A stretch of 64,000 nucleotides of DNA from Cryomorphaceae bacterium (GTDB lineage Bacteria; Bacteroidota; Bacteroidia; Flavobacteriales_D; Crocinitomicaceae), in contig JAIXXP010000021.1 in NCBI GenBank assembly GCA_027490665.1, positions 16,544 to 80,543 of the forward strand. Reading direction: 5' to 3'. The notes beneath the pieces were generated by a model. That model saw only the letters and a list, made by a program, of their open reading frames with translations. It searched no databases and had not been told where the DNA came from. This document shows, piece by piece, positions 54,606 through 64,000 of the stretch (position 1 is the stretch's first letter; every line of letters begins with the position of its first letter). Position numbers and translations under genes: made by a program.

Positions 54606-54637
54606 AAAAAAGCCCGGGTGTAAACACCCAGGCTTTT
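54606..54637 (-). terminator. Intrinsic terminator between the binding-protein gene and the amylase operon
   Basis: On the minus strand: AGCCTGGGTG, loop TTTA, CACCCGGGCT, then a T-run. A 10-bp stem with one G-T pair. It lies just after the upstream stop and about 37 bases before the amylase ATG, so most transcripts should end here and the enzyme genes would depend on read-through or their own promoter. Confidence 0.88.
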
Positions 54638-54656
54638 GAAAAATTATTGCGTTGGC

Positions 54657-55664
54657 TTATTGTTTGATCAATTTGCCAGTAGCTACTTTGTCACCAGCAA
54701 CAACGTTGTAGATGTAAGAACCAGCCTGCAATGCAGTTGTATTCATTTCTACTGTTGTAGTAGCAGAAGTAGCAACAGTTTGAGTAGCTACAGCTTTACC
54801 AGCAAGATCAAAGATAGTTACAGTAGCAACAGCTGCGTTGTTCGCTTCAAAAGTAAAGTTAACTACATCAGTTGCAGGGTTTGGAGCAACAGTAAGGTTA
54901 GCAATTGCGTTTTCAGCAACAGATACACCACAAGCTGTACAAGCATCCCAAACATAACATACAGTACCTGGCATCAAAGCGTAAGTACGGTTGATGTTAC
55001 CAGCACCGTCGTCAACACCACAAGAGTCAGTAGCGATTGTGTTAGCAGCATCAGTACCTTCGTTAGCACCCCAGTCACCGTTTACAAATTTGTACAATTG
55101 AGTTGCACCCAAAGAAGCAACAGGGTAAGACATCGTGATAGACCAGATGTTGTTGCCTTCGTCTGTCATTGCAGAATTGGCATCTCCAGGAGACCAGCTT
55201 GCAACCGGTCCAGCAGCTACAGAAGCACCGAAGTCACCAAAGTTACCACCAATACGGATACCGTTAGCAGCAAGTGTGTTAGCAGCAAGGTAGTTCGTTA
55301 CGTCAACTTTGTAGGTTACATCGAAACTTGTTTGGAAGCTGTAAGCACCAGTAGTTTTGTTGAATACAACGAGGTAAGTACCTGCTGGTACAGGAATATC
55401 AGCACCACCTTGTGTACCCAAACCTGTAGGGAAAGTAGTTGATCCCCAGTTGATTGCCCAAGCGTCGTCTTGACGGAATTTAGCTGCACCATCTAAACAG
55501 GTAACGATACCAGCGTAAGTTTCACCATCTAGTGTTACCATGTCGATGTCTACAGACCAGTCATAAGGTGGTACGGCAGAACCGATGATACCTACAGACG
55601 CAAATTGCGCGTAGGAAGTAGCTCCTAAAACAAGAGCCGTTAGAAGTGTAAAAATTTTCTTCAT
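54657..55664 (-). CDS. T9SS-exported SusE/SusF-like starch-binding protein (putative)
   Basis: A 335-residue secreted protein. Signal peptide MKKIFTLLTALVLGATSYA. Domain 1 (about 20-112) has the SusE/SusF-type pattern VGIIGSAVPPYDWSVDIDM, AAKFRQDDAWAINWG, ADIPVPAGTYLVVFNKTTGAYSF. Domain 2 (about 115-225) resembles the small beta modules found beside secreted amylases (IRIGGNFGDFGAS, WSPGDANSAMTDEGNNIWSITM, YKFVNGDWGANEG). A T9SS type A tail fills the last 85 residues (NLTVAPNPATDVVNF to ALQAGSYIYNVVAGDK). SusE and SusF are normally lipoproteins; this one has no lipobox. Strong promoter, own terminator and strongly biased codons suggest high expression. Starch binding is inferred from domains and neighbours. 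Confidence 0.72.
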   Translation of the reverse strand: MKKIFTLLTALVLGATSYAQFASVGIIGSAVPPYDWSVDIDMVTLDGETYAGIVTCLDGAAKFRQDDAWAINWGSTTFPTGLGTQGGADIPVPAGTYLVVFNKTTGAYSFQTSFDVTYKVDVTNYLAANTLAANGIRIGGNFGDFGASVAAGPVASWSPGDANSAMTDEGNNIWSITMSYPVASLGATQLYKFVNGDWGANEGTDAANTIATDSCGVDDGAGNINRTYALMPGTVCYVWDACTACGVSVAENAIANLTVAPNPATDVVNFTFEANNAAVATVTIFDLAGKAVATQTVATSATTTVEMNTTALQAGSYIYNVVAGDKVATGKLIKQ

Positions 55665-55696
55665 ACTTAATTAATTAATAGGTTAATAATACTTAG

Positions 55697-55709
55697 TGTC
55701 AGATTGACA
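55697..55709. promoter_or_regulatory. Inverted repeat TGTCA-N3-TGACA at the start of the binding-protein transcript
   Basis: TGTCAGATTGACA lies 4 bases downstream of the -7 box, over the expected transcription start. It shares arms and spacing with the site at 46036-46048 before susC. The arrangement fits one regulator acting on both promoters. No regulator gene is present in the window. Confidence 0.55.
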
Positions 55710-55713
55710 AGTT

Positions 55714-55742
55714 CAAAAATATGAAAATATTTCTAAAACAAA
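55714..55742 (-). promoter_or_regulatory. Strong promoter of the exported binding-protein gene
   Basis: On the minus strand, TTTG (55742-55739), 17 bases, then TATTTTTG (55721-55714): both elements match the Bacteroidota consensus. The leader is about 45-50 bases and AT-rich near the start codon. The remaining bases up to ispE (55743-55822) show only weak, short inverted repeats. Confidence 0.75.
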
Positions 55743-55822
55743 TTAATTTAAACTTAAATTCAAACATTATTAGGGTATAAACCTAAGGGGGTATCAGTCA
55801 ATTATGAGTGATTGATTGAAAA

Positions 55823-56632
55823 TTAAAAGCGCCAACTTCCTTTGTAAATAACGTAATTATCTACTTCTGCTGGTAAATTTATATCAACATCCATCTCAAA
55901 TAGCGCAAATACACTAGACCCGCTGCCAGACATCGCAGCATAAAAAGCGCCTGCCTGCTGCAATGCGACCTTCAATTGAGCAATTGGCGTAAACTTTTCA
56001 AAGATGGACTTTTCAAAGTCGTTTTGAAGACCATCGAAATCATTTGACTCAAAAATTGCTTTCAAAGATGCCCGCTGATCCGTCGGCTTGACGCCGGCAT
56101 AGGCTTGAGCTGTGGACACATGGATCTGTGGATTGCAAAGCACCAATTGGACTTCTCTACCTATTGGTAACAATGGTTGCAAGAGCTCACCCCTGCCCTT
56201 TGCCAACTGCAAGCCACCTTTGATGAAGAATGGACAGTCACTCCCTAGTTGAGCTGCAAAATTTTCGAGCTCATTTTCGGAATAATTCAAATTAAAAAGC
56301 GCATTGAGGCCTCTTAACGTATAACTAGCATCTGCCGAGCCTCCGCCAAGCCCTGCCCCCACTGGTATTTGTTTGCGCAAATGAATGCGCACATTTGGAA
56401 AAACCTGCTGCTGGCGCAAAAGAGTTACCGCTCTTTGACACAAGTTGGGTTGGCCATCGCAAGGAACTTCAATACCTGTTTGAATGAAAGCATCTTCATC
56501 GGCAACCGTAATTTCTAAAATGTCGCAAAATGGAATTGCAGCCATGATGGTTTCTATCTCGTGATAGCCGTCTGGACGCTTTGCGAGGATGTGTAAACCA
56601 AGGTTGATTTTTGCAGGAGGATACAAGATCAT
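55823..56632 (-). CDS. ispE: 4-diphosphocytidyl-2-C-methyl-D-erythritol kinase
   Basis: A 269-residue GHMP-family kinase of the MEP isoprenoid pathway; it phosphorylates CDP-ME. It begins [25 protein letters not shown], the family hallmark, and has the ATP loop [14 protein letters not shown] (residues 90-103), then [12 protein letters not shown] and [14 protein letters not shown] near the C-terminus. TATCTTTA, one base off the -7 consensus, ends 4 bases before the ATG. Divergent from accA across 59 bases. Confidence 0.96.
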   Translation of the reverse strand: MILYPPAKINLGLHILAKRPDGYHEIETIMAAIPFCDILEITVADEDAFIQTGIEVPCDGQPNLCQRAVTLLRQQQVFPNVRIHLRKQIPVGAGLGGGSADASYTLRGLNALFNLNYSENELENFAAQLGSDCPFFIKGGLQLAKGRGELLQPLLPIGREVQLVLCNPQIHVSTAQAYAGVKPTDQRASLKAIFESNDFDGLQNDFEKSIFEKFTPIAQLKVALQQAGAFYAAMSGSGSSVFALFEMDVDINLPAEVDNYVIYKGSWRF

Positions 56633-56663
56633 GTTGTAAAGATAAGCAATTGGCGAAAATCCT

Positions 56664-56671
56664 TATTTTTG
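56664..56671 (+). promoter_or_regulatory. Promoter -7 box (TATTTTTG) for accA-recG
   Basis: A perfect TAnnTTTG box 20 bases before the accA ATG, in the 59-base divergent gap with ispE. No convincing -33 element is seen. Confidence 0.55.
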
Positions 56672-56691
56672 TTGCACGAAACAAGAAAATT

Positions 56692-57648
56692 ATGAGCACA
56701 ACATATTTGGATTTTGAAGAACCGTTACGCGAACTAGAAGAGCAAATCGAACAAACGCGTACACTTGCTACCCAGACTGACGTAGACATGCAAGATAAAA
56801 TCTCAGAACTTGAAGAGGTGCTTGCAGCCAAAACCAAAGAAGTTTTTGCCAACCTCACCCCTTGGCAACGCGTACAACTTTCAAGGCATCCAGACAGACC
56901 CTACACCTTAGCTTACATAAATGCGCTTACCAACGGTCAGTTCCAAGAACTCCATGGCGACCGCAACGTTAAAGACGACAAAGCCATGGTGGGTGGTTTC
57001 GGACTGCTCGACGGCCGCAGTGTAATGTTCATCGGTCAACAAAAAGGAATCAACACCAAAATGCGCCAATACCGCAACTTTGGCATGCCAAACCCAGAAG
57101 GCTACCGCAAAGCATTGCGCCTCATGAAATTAGCGGAGAAATTCAACAAGCCTATTGTCACTTTCATCGATACACCCGGAGCTTTTCCAGGTCTAGAGGC
57201 GGAAGAGCGCGGCCAAGGTGAAGCTATTGCTCGCAACATCTACGAAATGATGCGCTTGAAAGTACCTGTCATTTGTGTAATCATCGGCGAAGGAGCTTCG
57301 GGTGGCGCGCTCGGCATTGGCGTCGGCGACAAAGTTGTCATGCTCGAGAATACATGGTATTCAGTAATTTCACCAGAAAGTTGCTCCTCGATTTTATGGC
57401 GCTCTTGGAATTACAAAGAAATCGCGGCCTCTGCGCTCAAGCTTACTTCCACAGACATGAAACAAAATGGACTTGTAGACGACGTGATTTCCGAACCAAG
57501 TAATGGTGCACATAGGGCTCAAGACGAAATGTTCCGCATACTCCGTGAAAAACTACACGGTTACTTGAAAGAACTAGACGCCAAAAATCCAGACGAACGC
57601 ATCGAAGAACGCATCGAAAAGTTCAACCAAATGGGCTTCTGGAAATAA
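56692..57648 (+). CDS. accA: Acetyl-CoA carboxylase carboxyltransferase subunit alpha
   Basis: A 318-residue cytoplasmic subunit that, with AccD, transfers the carboxyl group from biotin to acetyl-CoA, the first step of fatty-acid synthesis. It begins with an alpha-helical stretch ([19 protein letters not shown]), then [81 protein letters not shown] and [16 protein letters not shown], which form the crotonase-fold core. The ATG at 56692 matches the family start; earlier in-frame codons run over the divergent ispE start. recG follows by 9 bases. Confidence 0.97.
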   Translation: MSTTYLDFEEPLRELEEQIEQTRTLATQTDVDMQDKISELEEVLAAKTKEVFANLTPWQRVQLSRHPDRPYTLAYINALTNGQFQELHGDRNVKDDKAMVGGFGLLDGRSVMFIGQQKGINTKMRQYRNFGMPNPEGYRKALRLMKLAEKFNKPIVTFIDTPGAFPGLEAEERGQGEAIARNIYEMMRLKVPVICVIIGEGASGGALGIGVGDKVVMLENTWYSVISPESCSSILWRSWNYKEIAASALKLTSTDMKQNGLVDDVISEPSNGAHRAQDEMFRILREKLHGYLKELDAKNPDERIEERIEKFNQMGFWK

Positions 57649-57657
57649 ACCCCAACT

Positions 57658-59754
57658 ATGAACGCGCTACTCGCAACGCCTATTGCCTATTTAAAAGGAG
57701 TTGGGCCCCAAAAAGCGCAAGTACTGCAAGACGAACTCGGAATTTTTACGTTCCAAGATTTACTTTATCATTTCCCCTACCGCTACCAAGACCGCAGCGC
57801 GTTCCATGACATTGCACTCATCAATGGGGAAGATCAATACGTCCAACTCAAAGGTCGCCTGACCCACATTAGTGAAATAGGCAGTGGCCGACAAAAAAAA
57901 CTATTAGGGCGCTTCAGCGATGGTTCAGGAAGCATCGACCTTGTTTGGTTTCAGGGTTTTCAATGGATCAAGGGAAACCTCAATGTACAGGACGAATATA
58001 TTGTTTTTGGCAAGCCCAAATTTTTCCAAAATAACTGGAACATTCCGCATCCTGAATTGCTCAAAGTCGTTCCCGGATTGGAACGAAAAGGTTTTGAAGC
58101 ATTTTACCCTAGTACTGAAAAATGCCAACACAAAGGATTGCACAGCAAAGGATTAAGCAAACTCATTGGCAATCTATTTGAACAACTTGCCAATCAAATT
58201 CCAGAAACGCTCCCGCCCCTAATTTGTACCGAACTGAATTTACTGCCGCGTATAAAAGCACTCCGAGAAATACATCAGCCAAGTTCTGAAACGCTCATCA
58301 AAGCGGCTCGTTACCGACTCAAATGGGAAGAGCTCTTCTTTTTACAACTCGAATTATTGTTGCGTAAAGGAGTGCGTAGCCAAAAACTCAAAGGTTACCC
58401 GATTAAAGAAGTTGGGGCCGCATTTATGGAATTTTATGAGCACCACCTTCCTTTTGAACTAACGGGCGCTCAAAAAAGGGTCTTAAAAGAAATCCGAAAA
58501 GACCTAGGTGAAGGTACGCATATGAACCGCCTGTTACAAGGAGACGTGGGCAGTGGTAAAACACTTGTTGCCTTACTTTGTCTGCTTTTAGCCAAAGGAA
58601 ACATGCTTCAAGGTGCGCTAATGGCACCTACTGAAATCTTAGCCAACCAACACTTTATCGGTATATCAGAACTACTTAGAGAAATGGATATCAAAGTTGC
58701 CCTACTCACTGGGTCAACTAAAAAAGCAGAACGCACAAGAATTCATGATGGCTTGTTGTCTGGCGAAATCGACTTTCTTATTGGCACACATGCCTTACTA
58801 GAAGACACCGTTCAATTTAAGAATTTAGGCTTGGTTGTCATTGATGAACAACATCGTTTTGGAGTTGCTCAACGCGCCAAAATGTGGCGTAAAAACACAA
58901 CACCTCCACATGTCTTGATCATGACCGCCACACCCATTCCGAGAACGCTTGCCATGACCTTTTACGGCGATCTTGACGTTTCAGTAATCGATGAGTTGCC
59001 ACCAGGAAGAAAGCCTATCCATACAATTCACCGACGCGAAAACCACCGCGATAAACTTCTTACATTTATCCATGAACAACTTCAATTTGGAAGACAAGCT
59101 TATGTAGTCTATCCACTGATCCAAGAATCTGAAAAACTTGACTTTAAAAATTTAGAGGATGGTTTTGCTCAAATTGAGGAGTTCTTCAAGCCCTTAGGTT
59201 ATCAAATCAGTATGGTACATGGTAAAATGAAACCAGCTGACAAAGAGGCAGCCATGCAAGAATTTGTAAAAGGCCAAACACATATTATGGTTGCCACTAC
59301 TGTTATTGAAGTGGGGGTCAATGTACCGAACGCATCTGTAATGGTCATTGAAAGTGCTGAGCGTTTTGGTCTCTCACAATTGCACCAATTGCGCGGTCGC
59401 GTTGGTCGTGGAGCCGAAAAATCCTATTGTATATTAATGACTGGCGATGGTATTTCCAAAGAAGCACAAAAGCGAATGGATACGATGGTGAGTAGCAACG
59501 ACGGCTTTGTTCTAGCAGAAGTTGACTTACAACTTCGCGGCCCCGGCGACCTCATGGGTACGCAACAGAGCGGCGCACTTGCTCTCAAAATAGCCGATTT
59601 AGCAAAAGATGGTCAATTGGTCCAGTTGGCGCGTGAAAAAGCACGGGCAATTCTTGAAACTGATGCTCAATTGATTGCGCCTGAAAACGCCTTGCTCAAT
59701 CAAGCGCTGCGAGAAGTGTTAAAAAACAAACCTAACTGGGGAAGGATATCATAA
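57658..59754 (+). CDS. recG: ATP-dependent DNA helicase RecG
   Basis: A 698-residue superfamily 2 helicase that remodels stalled replication forks and Holliday junctions. The N-terminal wedge/OB domain covers about residues 1-190 (YLKGVGPQKAQVL, LYHFPYRYQDRS). Helicase motifs follow: I, GDVGSGKT; Ia, APTEILANQH; II, DEQHRFG; III, MTATPIPRTLAMT; then ATTVIEVGVNVPNAS and HQLRGRVGRG. The end matches the family (QLRGPGDLMGTQQSG). Co-transcribed with accA; no functional link is obvious. Confidence 0.97.
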   Translation: MNALLATPIAYLKGVGPQKAQVLQDELGIFTFQDLLYHFPYRYQDRSAFHDIALINGEDQYVQLKGRLTHISEIGSGRQKKLLGRFSDGSGSIDLVWFQGFQWIKGNLNVQDEYIVFGKPKFFQNNWNIPHPELLKVVPGLERKGFEAFYPSTEKCQHKGLHSKGLSKLIGNLFEQLANQIPETLPPLICTELNLLPRIKALREIHQPSSETLIKAARYRLKWEELFFLQLELLLRKGVRSQKLKGYPIKEVGAAFMEFYEHHLPFELTGAQKRVLKEIRKDLGEGTHMNRLLQGDVGSGKTLVALLCLLLAKGNMLQGALMAPTEILANQHFIGISELLREMDIKVALLTGSTKKAERTRIHDGLLSGEIDFLIGTHALLEDTVQFKNLGLVVIDEQHRFGVAQRAKMWRKNTTPPHVLIMTATPIPRTLAMTFYGDLDVSVIDELPPGRKPIHTIHRRENHRDKLLTFIHEQLQFGRQAYVVYPLIQESEKLDFKNLEDGFAQIEEFFKPLGYQISMVHGKMKPADKEAAMQEFVKGQTHIMVATTVIEVGVNVPNASVMVIESAERFGLSQLHQLRGRVGRGAEKSYCILMTGDGISKEAQKRMDTMVSSNDGFVLAEVDLQLRGPGDLMGTQQSGALALKIADLAKDGQLVQLAREKARAILETDAQLIAPENALLNQALREVLKNKPNWGRIS

Positions 59755-59756
59755 AA

Positions 59757-59780
59757 AAGGCGGTCTTTGCAGACCGCCTT
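59757..59780. terminator. Bidirectional terminator between recG and rpoC
   Basis: AAGGCGGTCT, loop TTGC, AGACCGCCTT: a perfect 10-bp stem flanked by an A-run and short T-runs. It serves recG on the plus strand and rpoC on the minus strand. Confidence 0.9.
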
Positions 59781-59802
59781 ATAAACTTATAAATCATTTG
59801 GC

Positions 59803-62800
59803 TTACTGAGCCTCTTCCATTAATTCTTCGTATGCTTCTTTCGAACCAACGATGAGGTTTTGGAAATGGCGCACACCCGTACCAGCAGGAATGAGGTGAC
59901 CAACAATTACGTTTTCTTTCAAGCCTAACAAGTGGTCTTCTTTTCCAGAGATCGCTGCTTCGTTGAGTACTTTGGTTGTCTCTTGGAACGATGCCGCAGA
60001 AATGAAAGACTGTGTTTGAAGTGAAGCGCGTGTAATACCTTGCAACAATGGTGTAGATGTTGCCGGCATGGCTTCGCGTGCTTCAATAAGCTTCTTGTCT
60101 TCGCGCTTCAAGCGTGAGTTTTCATCGCGCAAACGACGTACACTCACCAACTGTCCATTTTTCAGTTCAGTGGAGTCACCTGAGTCAATTACAAACATTA
60201 AGCCATACAATTCGTCGTTTGCTTCCATGATGTCTGCTTTGTGAACGCTTTGACCTTCGAGGAAACGGGTGTCTCCAGATTCGATGATTTCAGCTTTCAA
60301 CATCATTTGACGAACAATAACTTCAAAGTGCTTGTCGTTGATTTTTACACCTTGTAAACGATATACCTCTTGAATTTCGTTGACGATGTACTCTTGTACT
60401 TTTGTCGGACCTTCAATATTGAGTATGTCGTTTGGTGTAATTGCACCATCAGAAAGTGGCTGTCCGGCGCGAACGTAGTCGTTCTGCTGAACAAGGATAT
60501 GTTTAGAAAGTGGAACGAGGTATTTGCGAAGTTCACCAAGTTTGGATGTAATGATGATTTCGCGGTTACCACGCTTAACGGTTCCGTATGTTGCCGTACC
60601 ATCGATTTCAGAAACAACAGCTGGATTAGATGGATTTCTTGCTTCGAATAATTCGGTTACACGTGGTAAACCACCCGTGATATCTCCTGTTTTACCAGCT
60701 GAACGCGGGATTTTAACGAGGATATCACCTGCTTCAATTTTGTCGCCTTCTGCAACAGAGATGTGCGCATTGACCGGAATGGAATATTCGCGGAGCACTT
60801 CTTTTGTTTTAGGATCTATGATGTGAATAGCTGGTGATTTTTTCTTGTCGCGAGATTCGATAATTACTTTCTCGGTAAAGCCTGTTTGCTCATCGACTTC
60901 TTCGCGGAAAGTGATGTTTTCGATGATCCCATCAAATACAACTTTACCGGCAACTTCGCCAATGATAAGGGCATTATACGGGTCCCATTTACAGATCACA
61001 TCACCTTTTTTGATTTTGGTGTTGTTTTTCACCATAAGGTCAGATCCGTAAGGAACGTTGGTCGTCATGACAACGATACCAGTTTTCTCATCGGTAATAC
61101 GTAATTCAGCTGAACGTCCGACTACGATAACGCGTGTAGTACCATCGGCATTTTTGCGCTCAATTGTGCGGATTTCGTCGATTTCGAGTTTACCGTTTGC
61201 TTTTGCTTTGAGGTCAGAGATATCAGCGATGTTAGATGCAGTACCACCAACGTGGAAGGTACGGAGCGTTAACTGTGTTCCTGGTTCACCAATTGACTGT
61301 GCTGCGATGACACCAACGGAGTCTCCAATTTGAGCTAAGCGATGGTTTGCAAGGTTGCGGCCATAACATTTAGAACAAACACCACGACGCATTTCACATG
61401 TAAGGACAGAACGAATTTCAACTTCTTCGATACCCGCTTTTTCAATTGTTTTTGCGACGTCCTCTGAGATGAGTTCACCTGCACGAACAATCACTTCTTC
61501 TGTATCCGGCATGTATACATCATGAACTGATGTACGGCCAAGGATACGGTCGTATAATGGTTCTACGACTTCGTCGTTTTTCTTCAATGATGTTGCGACA
61601 ATACCGCGTAAGGTTCCACAATCGTTGGAGTTGATCACCACATCTTGTGCGACATCGACCAAACGACGTGTAAGGTAACCTGCATCGGCTGTTTTGAGGG
61701 CGGTATCCGCCAAACCTTTACGTGCACCGTGGGTAGAGATAAAGTACTCGAGGATCGAAAGGCCTTCTTTAAAGTTGGATAAGATCGGGTTCTCGATGAT
61801 CTCCTGTACAGACGCACCAGATTTTTGCGGTTTGGCCATCAAACCACGCATACCTGACAACTGGCGAATTTGTTCTTTTGAACCACGTGCCCCAGAGTCA
61901 TACATCATGTAGATAGAGTTGAAACCTTGTCGGTCACTCTTGAGTTGCTCCATGAGGGTGTGTGTCAAACGCGAGTTGGTATGCGTCCAGATATCAATTA
62001 TTTGGTTGTAACGCTCGTTATTCGTGATGAGACCCATGTTGTAGTTCATCATGACCTCTTTCACTTCAGTTTCAGCCTTAGAAACGAGAATTTCTTTTTC
62101 TTTAGGGATGATGATATCATCTAGGTTGAATGAAAGACCACCTTTGAAGGCCATTTCGTAACCAAGTTGTTTGATATCGTCTAGGAATTGAGCAGTTCTT
62201 GAAGTACCACAAACTTTCAATACTTCACCGATGATGTCGCGCAATGCTTTTTTAGTCATTACATCGTTGATGAATCCTACTTGAAGTGGAACTTTATTGT
62301 TGAACATCACGCGTCCACATGTAGTTTCAACCATCATGAGGCAAGGTTGGCCGTCTGTACCTAAATCGTAAGTTTTGACCTTGACATGCGCATGCAAATC
62401 GAGTTTACCTTCGTTGTAAGCGATGATGACTTCTTCTGGAGAATAGAAGATGCCACCTTCTCCTTTAACGATTTCAGTTTCTGTAGAGCGTTTTCCTTTC
62501 GTGATGTAATACAGACCCAAGACCATGTCTTGAGAAGGTACCGCGATAGGCGCCCCGTTTGCAGGGTTAAGGATGTTGTGCGATGCCAACATTAGCATTT
62601 GAGCTTCCAAGATTGCGGCATTACCAAGCGGTAAATGCACCGCCATTTGGTCACCATCGAAGTCGGCGTTGAATGCCGTAGTAACGAGTGGATGCAAGCG
62701 AATTGCTTTTCCTTCAATTAATTTTGGTTGGAATGCTTGAATACCTAAACGGTGAAGTGTAGGGGCACGGTTCAAAAGAACTGGGTGTCCTTTCAATACG

Positions 62801-64000
62801 TTTTCTAGGATATCCCAAACAACTGGTTCTTTGCGGTCAACAATTTTCTTAGCTGATTTAACAGTCTTTACAATACCGCGCTCAATCATTTTACGGATGA
62901 TGAACGGCTTGTATAGTTCTGCAGCCATATCTTTTGGCAAACCACATTCGTGAAGTTTCAAATCTGGACCTACAACAATGACCGAACGTGCTGAATAATC
63001 GACACGCTTACCAAGTAAGTTTTGACGGAAACGACCTTGCTTACCTTTCAAAGAGTCAGAAAGCGATTTGAGGGCACGATTTGATTCCGTTTTAACAGCT
63101 GACGATTTTCTTGAGTTGTCGAATAATGAATCTACAGCCTCTTGCAACATACGTTTTTCATTGCGCAAGATAACCTCTGGCGCTTTGATCTCGATCAAAC
63201 GCTTCAAGCGGTTGTTGCGGATAATGACGCGACGGTAAAGATCATTGAGGTCGGAAGTCGCAAAACGACCGCCATCTAGCGGAACCAACGGACGCAATTC
63301 TGGCGGAATAACCGGAACCACTTTCACAATCATCCATTCTGGACGGTTGTCAATGCGCTTTTGAGAATCGCGCATGGCTTCAATTACTTGCAAACGCTTC
63401 AAAGCTTCGTTTTTACGCTGAACAGAAGTTTCGTTTTCAGCTTTAGCACGAAGGTCGTAGGACATTTCTTCGAGGTTGAGACCAGCTAACAAATCATAAA
63501 GTGCTTCTGCACCCATTTTGGCGATAAATTTGTTAGGATCGGTGTCGTCGAGGTAGTGGTTATTGGCCAATTCTGGCAAATCGAGCATGTCAAGGTATTC
63601 TTCTTCAGTGATGAAGTCCATTTTCTTGACATCAGCCCATTTGTCAGTACTGGTTACAGCACCAGCTTGAATGACAACATAACGCTCGTAATAGATAATT
63701 TGATCTAATTTTTTGGTAGGCAAGCCCAACAAATAACCGATTTTATTCGGAAGCGAACGGAAGTACCAGATGTGAGCTACAGGAACCACCAATGAAATGT
63801 GTCCCATGCGCTCGCGACGTACTTTCTTTTCGGTCACTTCTACACCACAGCGGTCACATACGATACCTTTATATCGGATACGTTTGTATTTACCACAGTG
63901 GCATTCGTAATCTTTAACAGGTCCAAAAATGCGCTCACAGAACAAGCCATCACGCTCCGGTTTATAGGTGCGGTAGTTAATGGTTTCTGGTTTCAAAACT
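59803..64000 (-). CDS. rpoC: DNA-directed RNA polymerase subunit beta' (5' end cut off by the window)
   Basis: About 1,398 residues of the beta' subunit. The frame runs off the right edge at [18 protein letters not shown], so roughly 30-35 N-terminal residues are missing; the TTG near 63996 is an internal Leu codon, not the start. The first zinc site is [20 protein letters not shown]. The catalytic Mg2+ motif [12 protein letters not shown] and the rifamycin-family-adjacent bridge region [18 protein letters not shown] are intact, as is the second zinc cluster ([13 protein letters not shown]). The C-terminus ends [14 protein letters not shown]. rpoB should lie just outside the window on the same strand. 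Confidence 0.98.
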   Translation of the reverse strand, partial: VLKPETINYRTYKPERDGLFCERIFGPVKDYECHCGKYKRIRYKGIVCDRCGVEVTEKKVRRERMGHISLVVPVAHIWYFRSLPNKIGYLLGLPTKKLDQIIYYERYVVIQAGAVTSTDKWADVKKMDFITEEEYLDMLDLPELANNHYLDDTDPNKFIAKMGAEALYDLLAGLNLEEMSYDLRAKAENETSVQRKNEALKRLQVIEAMRDSQKRIDNRPEWMIVKVVPVIPPELRPLVPLDGGRFATSDLNDLYRRVIIRNNRLKRLIEIKAPEVILRNEKRMLQEAVDSLFDNSRKSSAVKTESNRALKSLSDSLKGKQGRFRQNLLGKRVDYSARSVIVVGPDLKLHECGLPKDMAAELYKPFIIRKMIERGIVKTVKSAKKIVDRKEPVVWDILENVLKGHPVLLNRAPTLHRLGIQAFQPKLIEGKAIRLHPLVTTAFNADFDGDQMAVHLPLGNAAILEAQMLMLASHNILNPANGAPIAVPSQDMVLGLYYITKGKRSTETEIVKGEGGIFYSPEEVIIAYNEGKLDLHAHVKVKTYDLGTDGQPCLMMVETTCGRVMFNNKVPLQVGFINDVMTKKALRDIIGEVLKVCGTSRTAQFLDDIKQLGYEMAFKGGLSFNLDDIIIPKEKEILVSKAETEVKEVMMNYNMGLITNNERYNQIIDIWTHTNSRLTHTLMEQLKSDRQGFNSIYMMYDSGARGSKEQIRQLSGMRGLMAKPQKSGASVQEIIENPILSNFKEGLSILEYFISTHGARKGLADTALKTADAGYLTRRLVDVAQDVVINSNDCGTLRGIVATSLKKNDEVVEPLYDRILGRTSVHDVYMPDTEEVIVRAGELISEDVAKTIEKAGIEEVEIRSVLTCEMRRGVCSKCYGRNLANHRLAQIGDSVGVIAAQSIGEPGTQLTLRTFHVGGTASNIADISDLKAKANGKLEIDEIRTIERKNADGTTRVIVVGRSAELRITDEKTGIVVMTTNVPYGSDLMVKNNTKIKKGDVICKWDPYNALIIGEVAGKVVFDGIIENITFREEVDEQTGFTEKVIIESRDKKKSPAIHIIDPKTKEVLREYSIPVNAHISVAEGDKIEAGDILVKIPRSAGKTGDITGGLPRVTELFEARNPSNPAVVSEIDGTATYGTVKRGNREIIITSKLGELRKYLVPLSKHILVQQNDYVRAGQPLSDGAITPNDILNIEGPTKVQEYIVNEIQEVYRLQGVKINDKHFEVIVRQMMLKAEIIESGDTRFLEGQSVHKADIMEANDELYGLMFVIDSGDSTELKNGQLVSVRRLRDENSRLKREDKKLIEAREAMPATSTPLLQGITRASLQTQSFISAASFQETTKVLNEAAISGKEDHLLGLKENVIVGHLIPAGTGVRHFQNLIVGSKEAYEELMEEAQ

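Noticed and set aside
54636..55442. A 268-codon open frame on the plus strand, opposite the exported binding-protein gene
   Set aside because: Its composition is dominated by Ser, Cys, Thr and Val, as expected for the reverse of a gene with biased codons. It has no domain, no signal and no promoter, while the minus-strand frame has a signal peptide, domains and a T9SS tail.
55743..55822. Short inverted repeats (TTAGG with CCTAA, TCAAT with ATTGA) considered as an ispE terminator
   Set aside because: The arms are only 5 bases and no T-run follows in either direction.
63994..63996. TTG codon considered as the rpoC start
   Set aside because: The frame is open to the window edge and [11 protein letters not shown] is internal in RpoC proteins, so the true start lies outside the window.

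Overview
The window reads as a chromosomal segment of a member of the Bacteroidota. The evidence is a SusC/SusD pair, three proteins with type IX secretion (T9SS) C-terminal sorting tails, promoters of the TAnnTTTG type, a DnaE polymerase with a proofreading exonuclease fused to its N-terminus, and a division/cell-wall (dcw) cluster in the order usual for this phylum. I cannot resolve the class or genus from the sequence alone. Almost every base is coding. No gene-free stretch exceeds about 250 bases, and I see no rRNA, tRNA, CRISPR array, insertion sequence or phage gene.

Layout. (1) 1-4970, minus: partial dnaE, a class IV aminotransferase and a rhomboid protease. (2) 5017-9216, plus: a lipoprotein L,D-transpeptidase, rpe, a secreted protein of unknown function and a CvfB-like S1 RNA-binding protein, meeting an AIM24-family gene tail to tail. 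(3) 10061-16280, plus: gpsA-lysC, then feoA-feoB, a 47-residue FeoB-associated Cys protein and a CorA transporter, then a DUF1573 protein. (4) 16346-34023, minus: one almost gapless operon mraZ-rsmH-ftsL-ftsI-murE-mraY-murD-ftsW-murG-murC-ftsQ-ftsA-ftsZ-yqeY, with three methionine-salvage genes (mtnB-mtnD-mtnC) joined to its 3' end. (5) 34269-41270, plus: an EamA transporter, rplU-rpmA, then a chain of four overlapping genes: lnt, a T9SS-tailed CotH protein, a lipoprotein and a DUF2490 protein. (6) 41346-55664, minus: a starch/maltodextrin utilisation locus. (7) 55823-64000: ispE, accA-recG and partial rpoC.

How the genes work together. The dcw operon makes lipid II (MurC, MurD, MurE, MraY, MurG), polymerises and crosslinks it at the septum (FtsW, FtsI) and builds the division ring (FtsZ, FtsA, FtsQ, FtsL). 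Two tandem decamer repeats typical of MraZ operators lie in its promoter region. In the starch locus, an exported binding protein and a T9SS-exported GH13 amylase would bind and cut starch outside the cell. SusD and SusC would take up the oligosaccharides. A second GH13 enzyme and a GH31 alpha-glucosidase would finish the job. A CotH-family (kinase-like) protein is embedded in this enzyme operon, overlapping the second amylase gene.

Most noteworthy: the starch locus is a Sus/T9SS hybrid in which the usual SusE/SusF lipoprotein slot is filled by a T9SS-tailed protein. Its two promoters share an inverted repeat TGTCA-N3-TGACA. Two CotH genes flank susCD. A second, oppositely oriented MraZ-like repeat pair lies 110 bp from the first. 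Several genes carry their -7 promoter box only 3-6 bases before the start codon, which suggests leaderless mRNAs.
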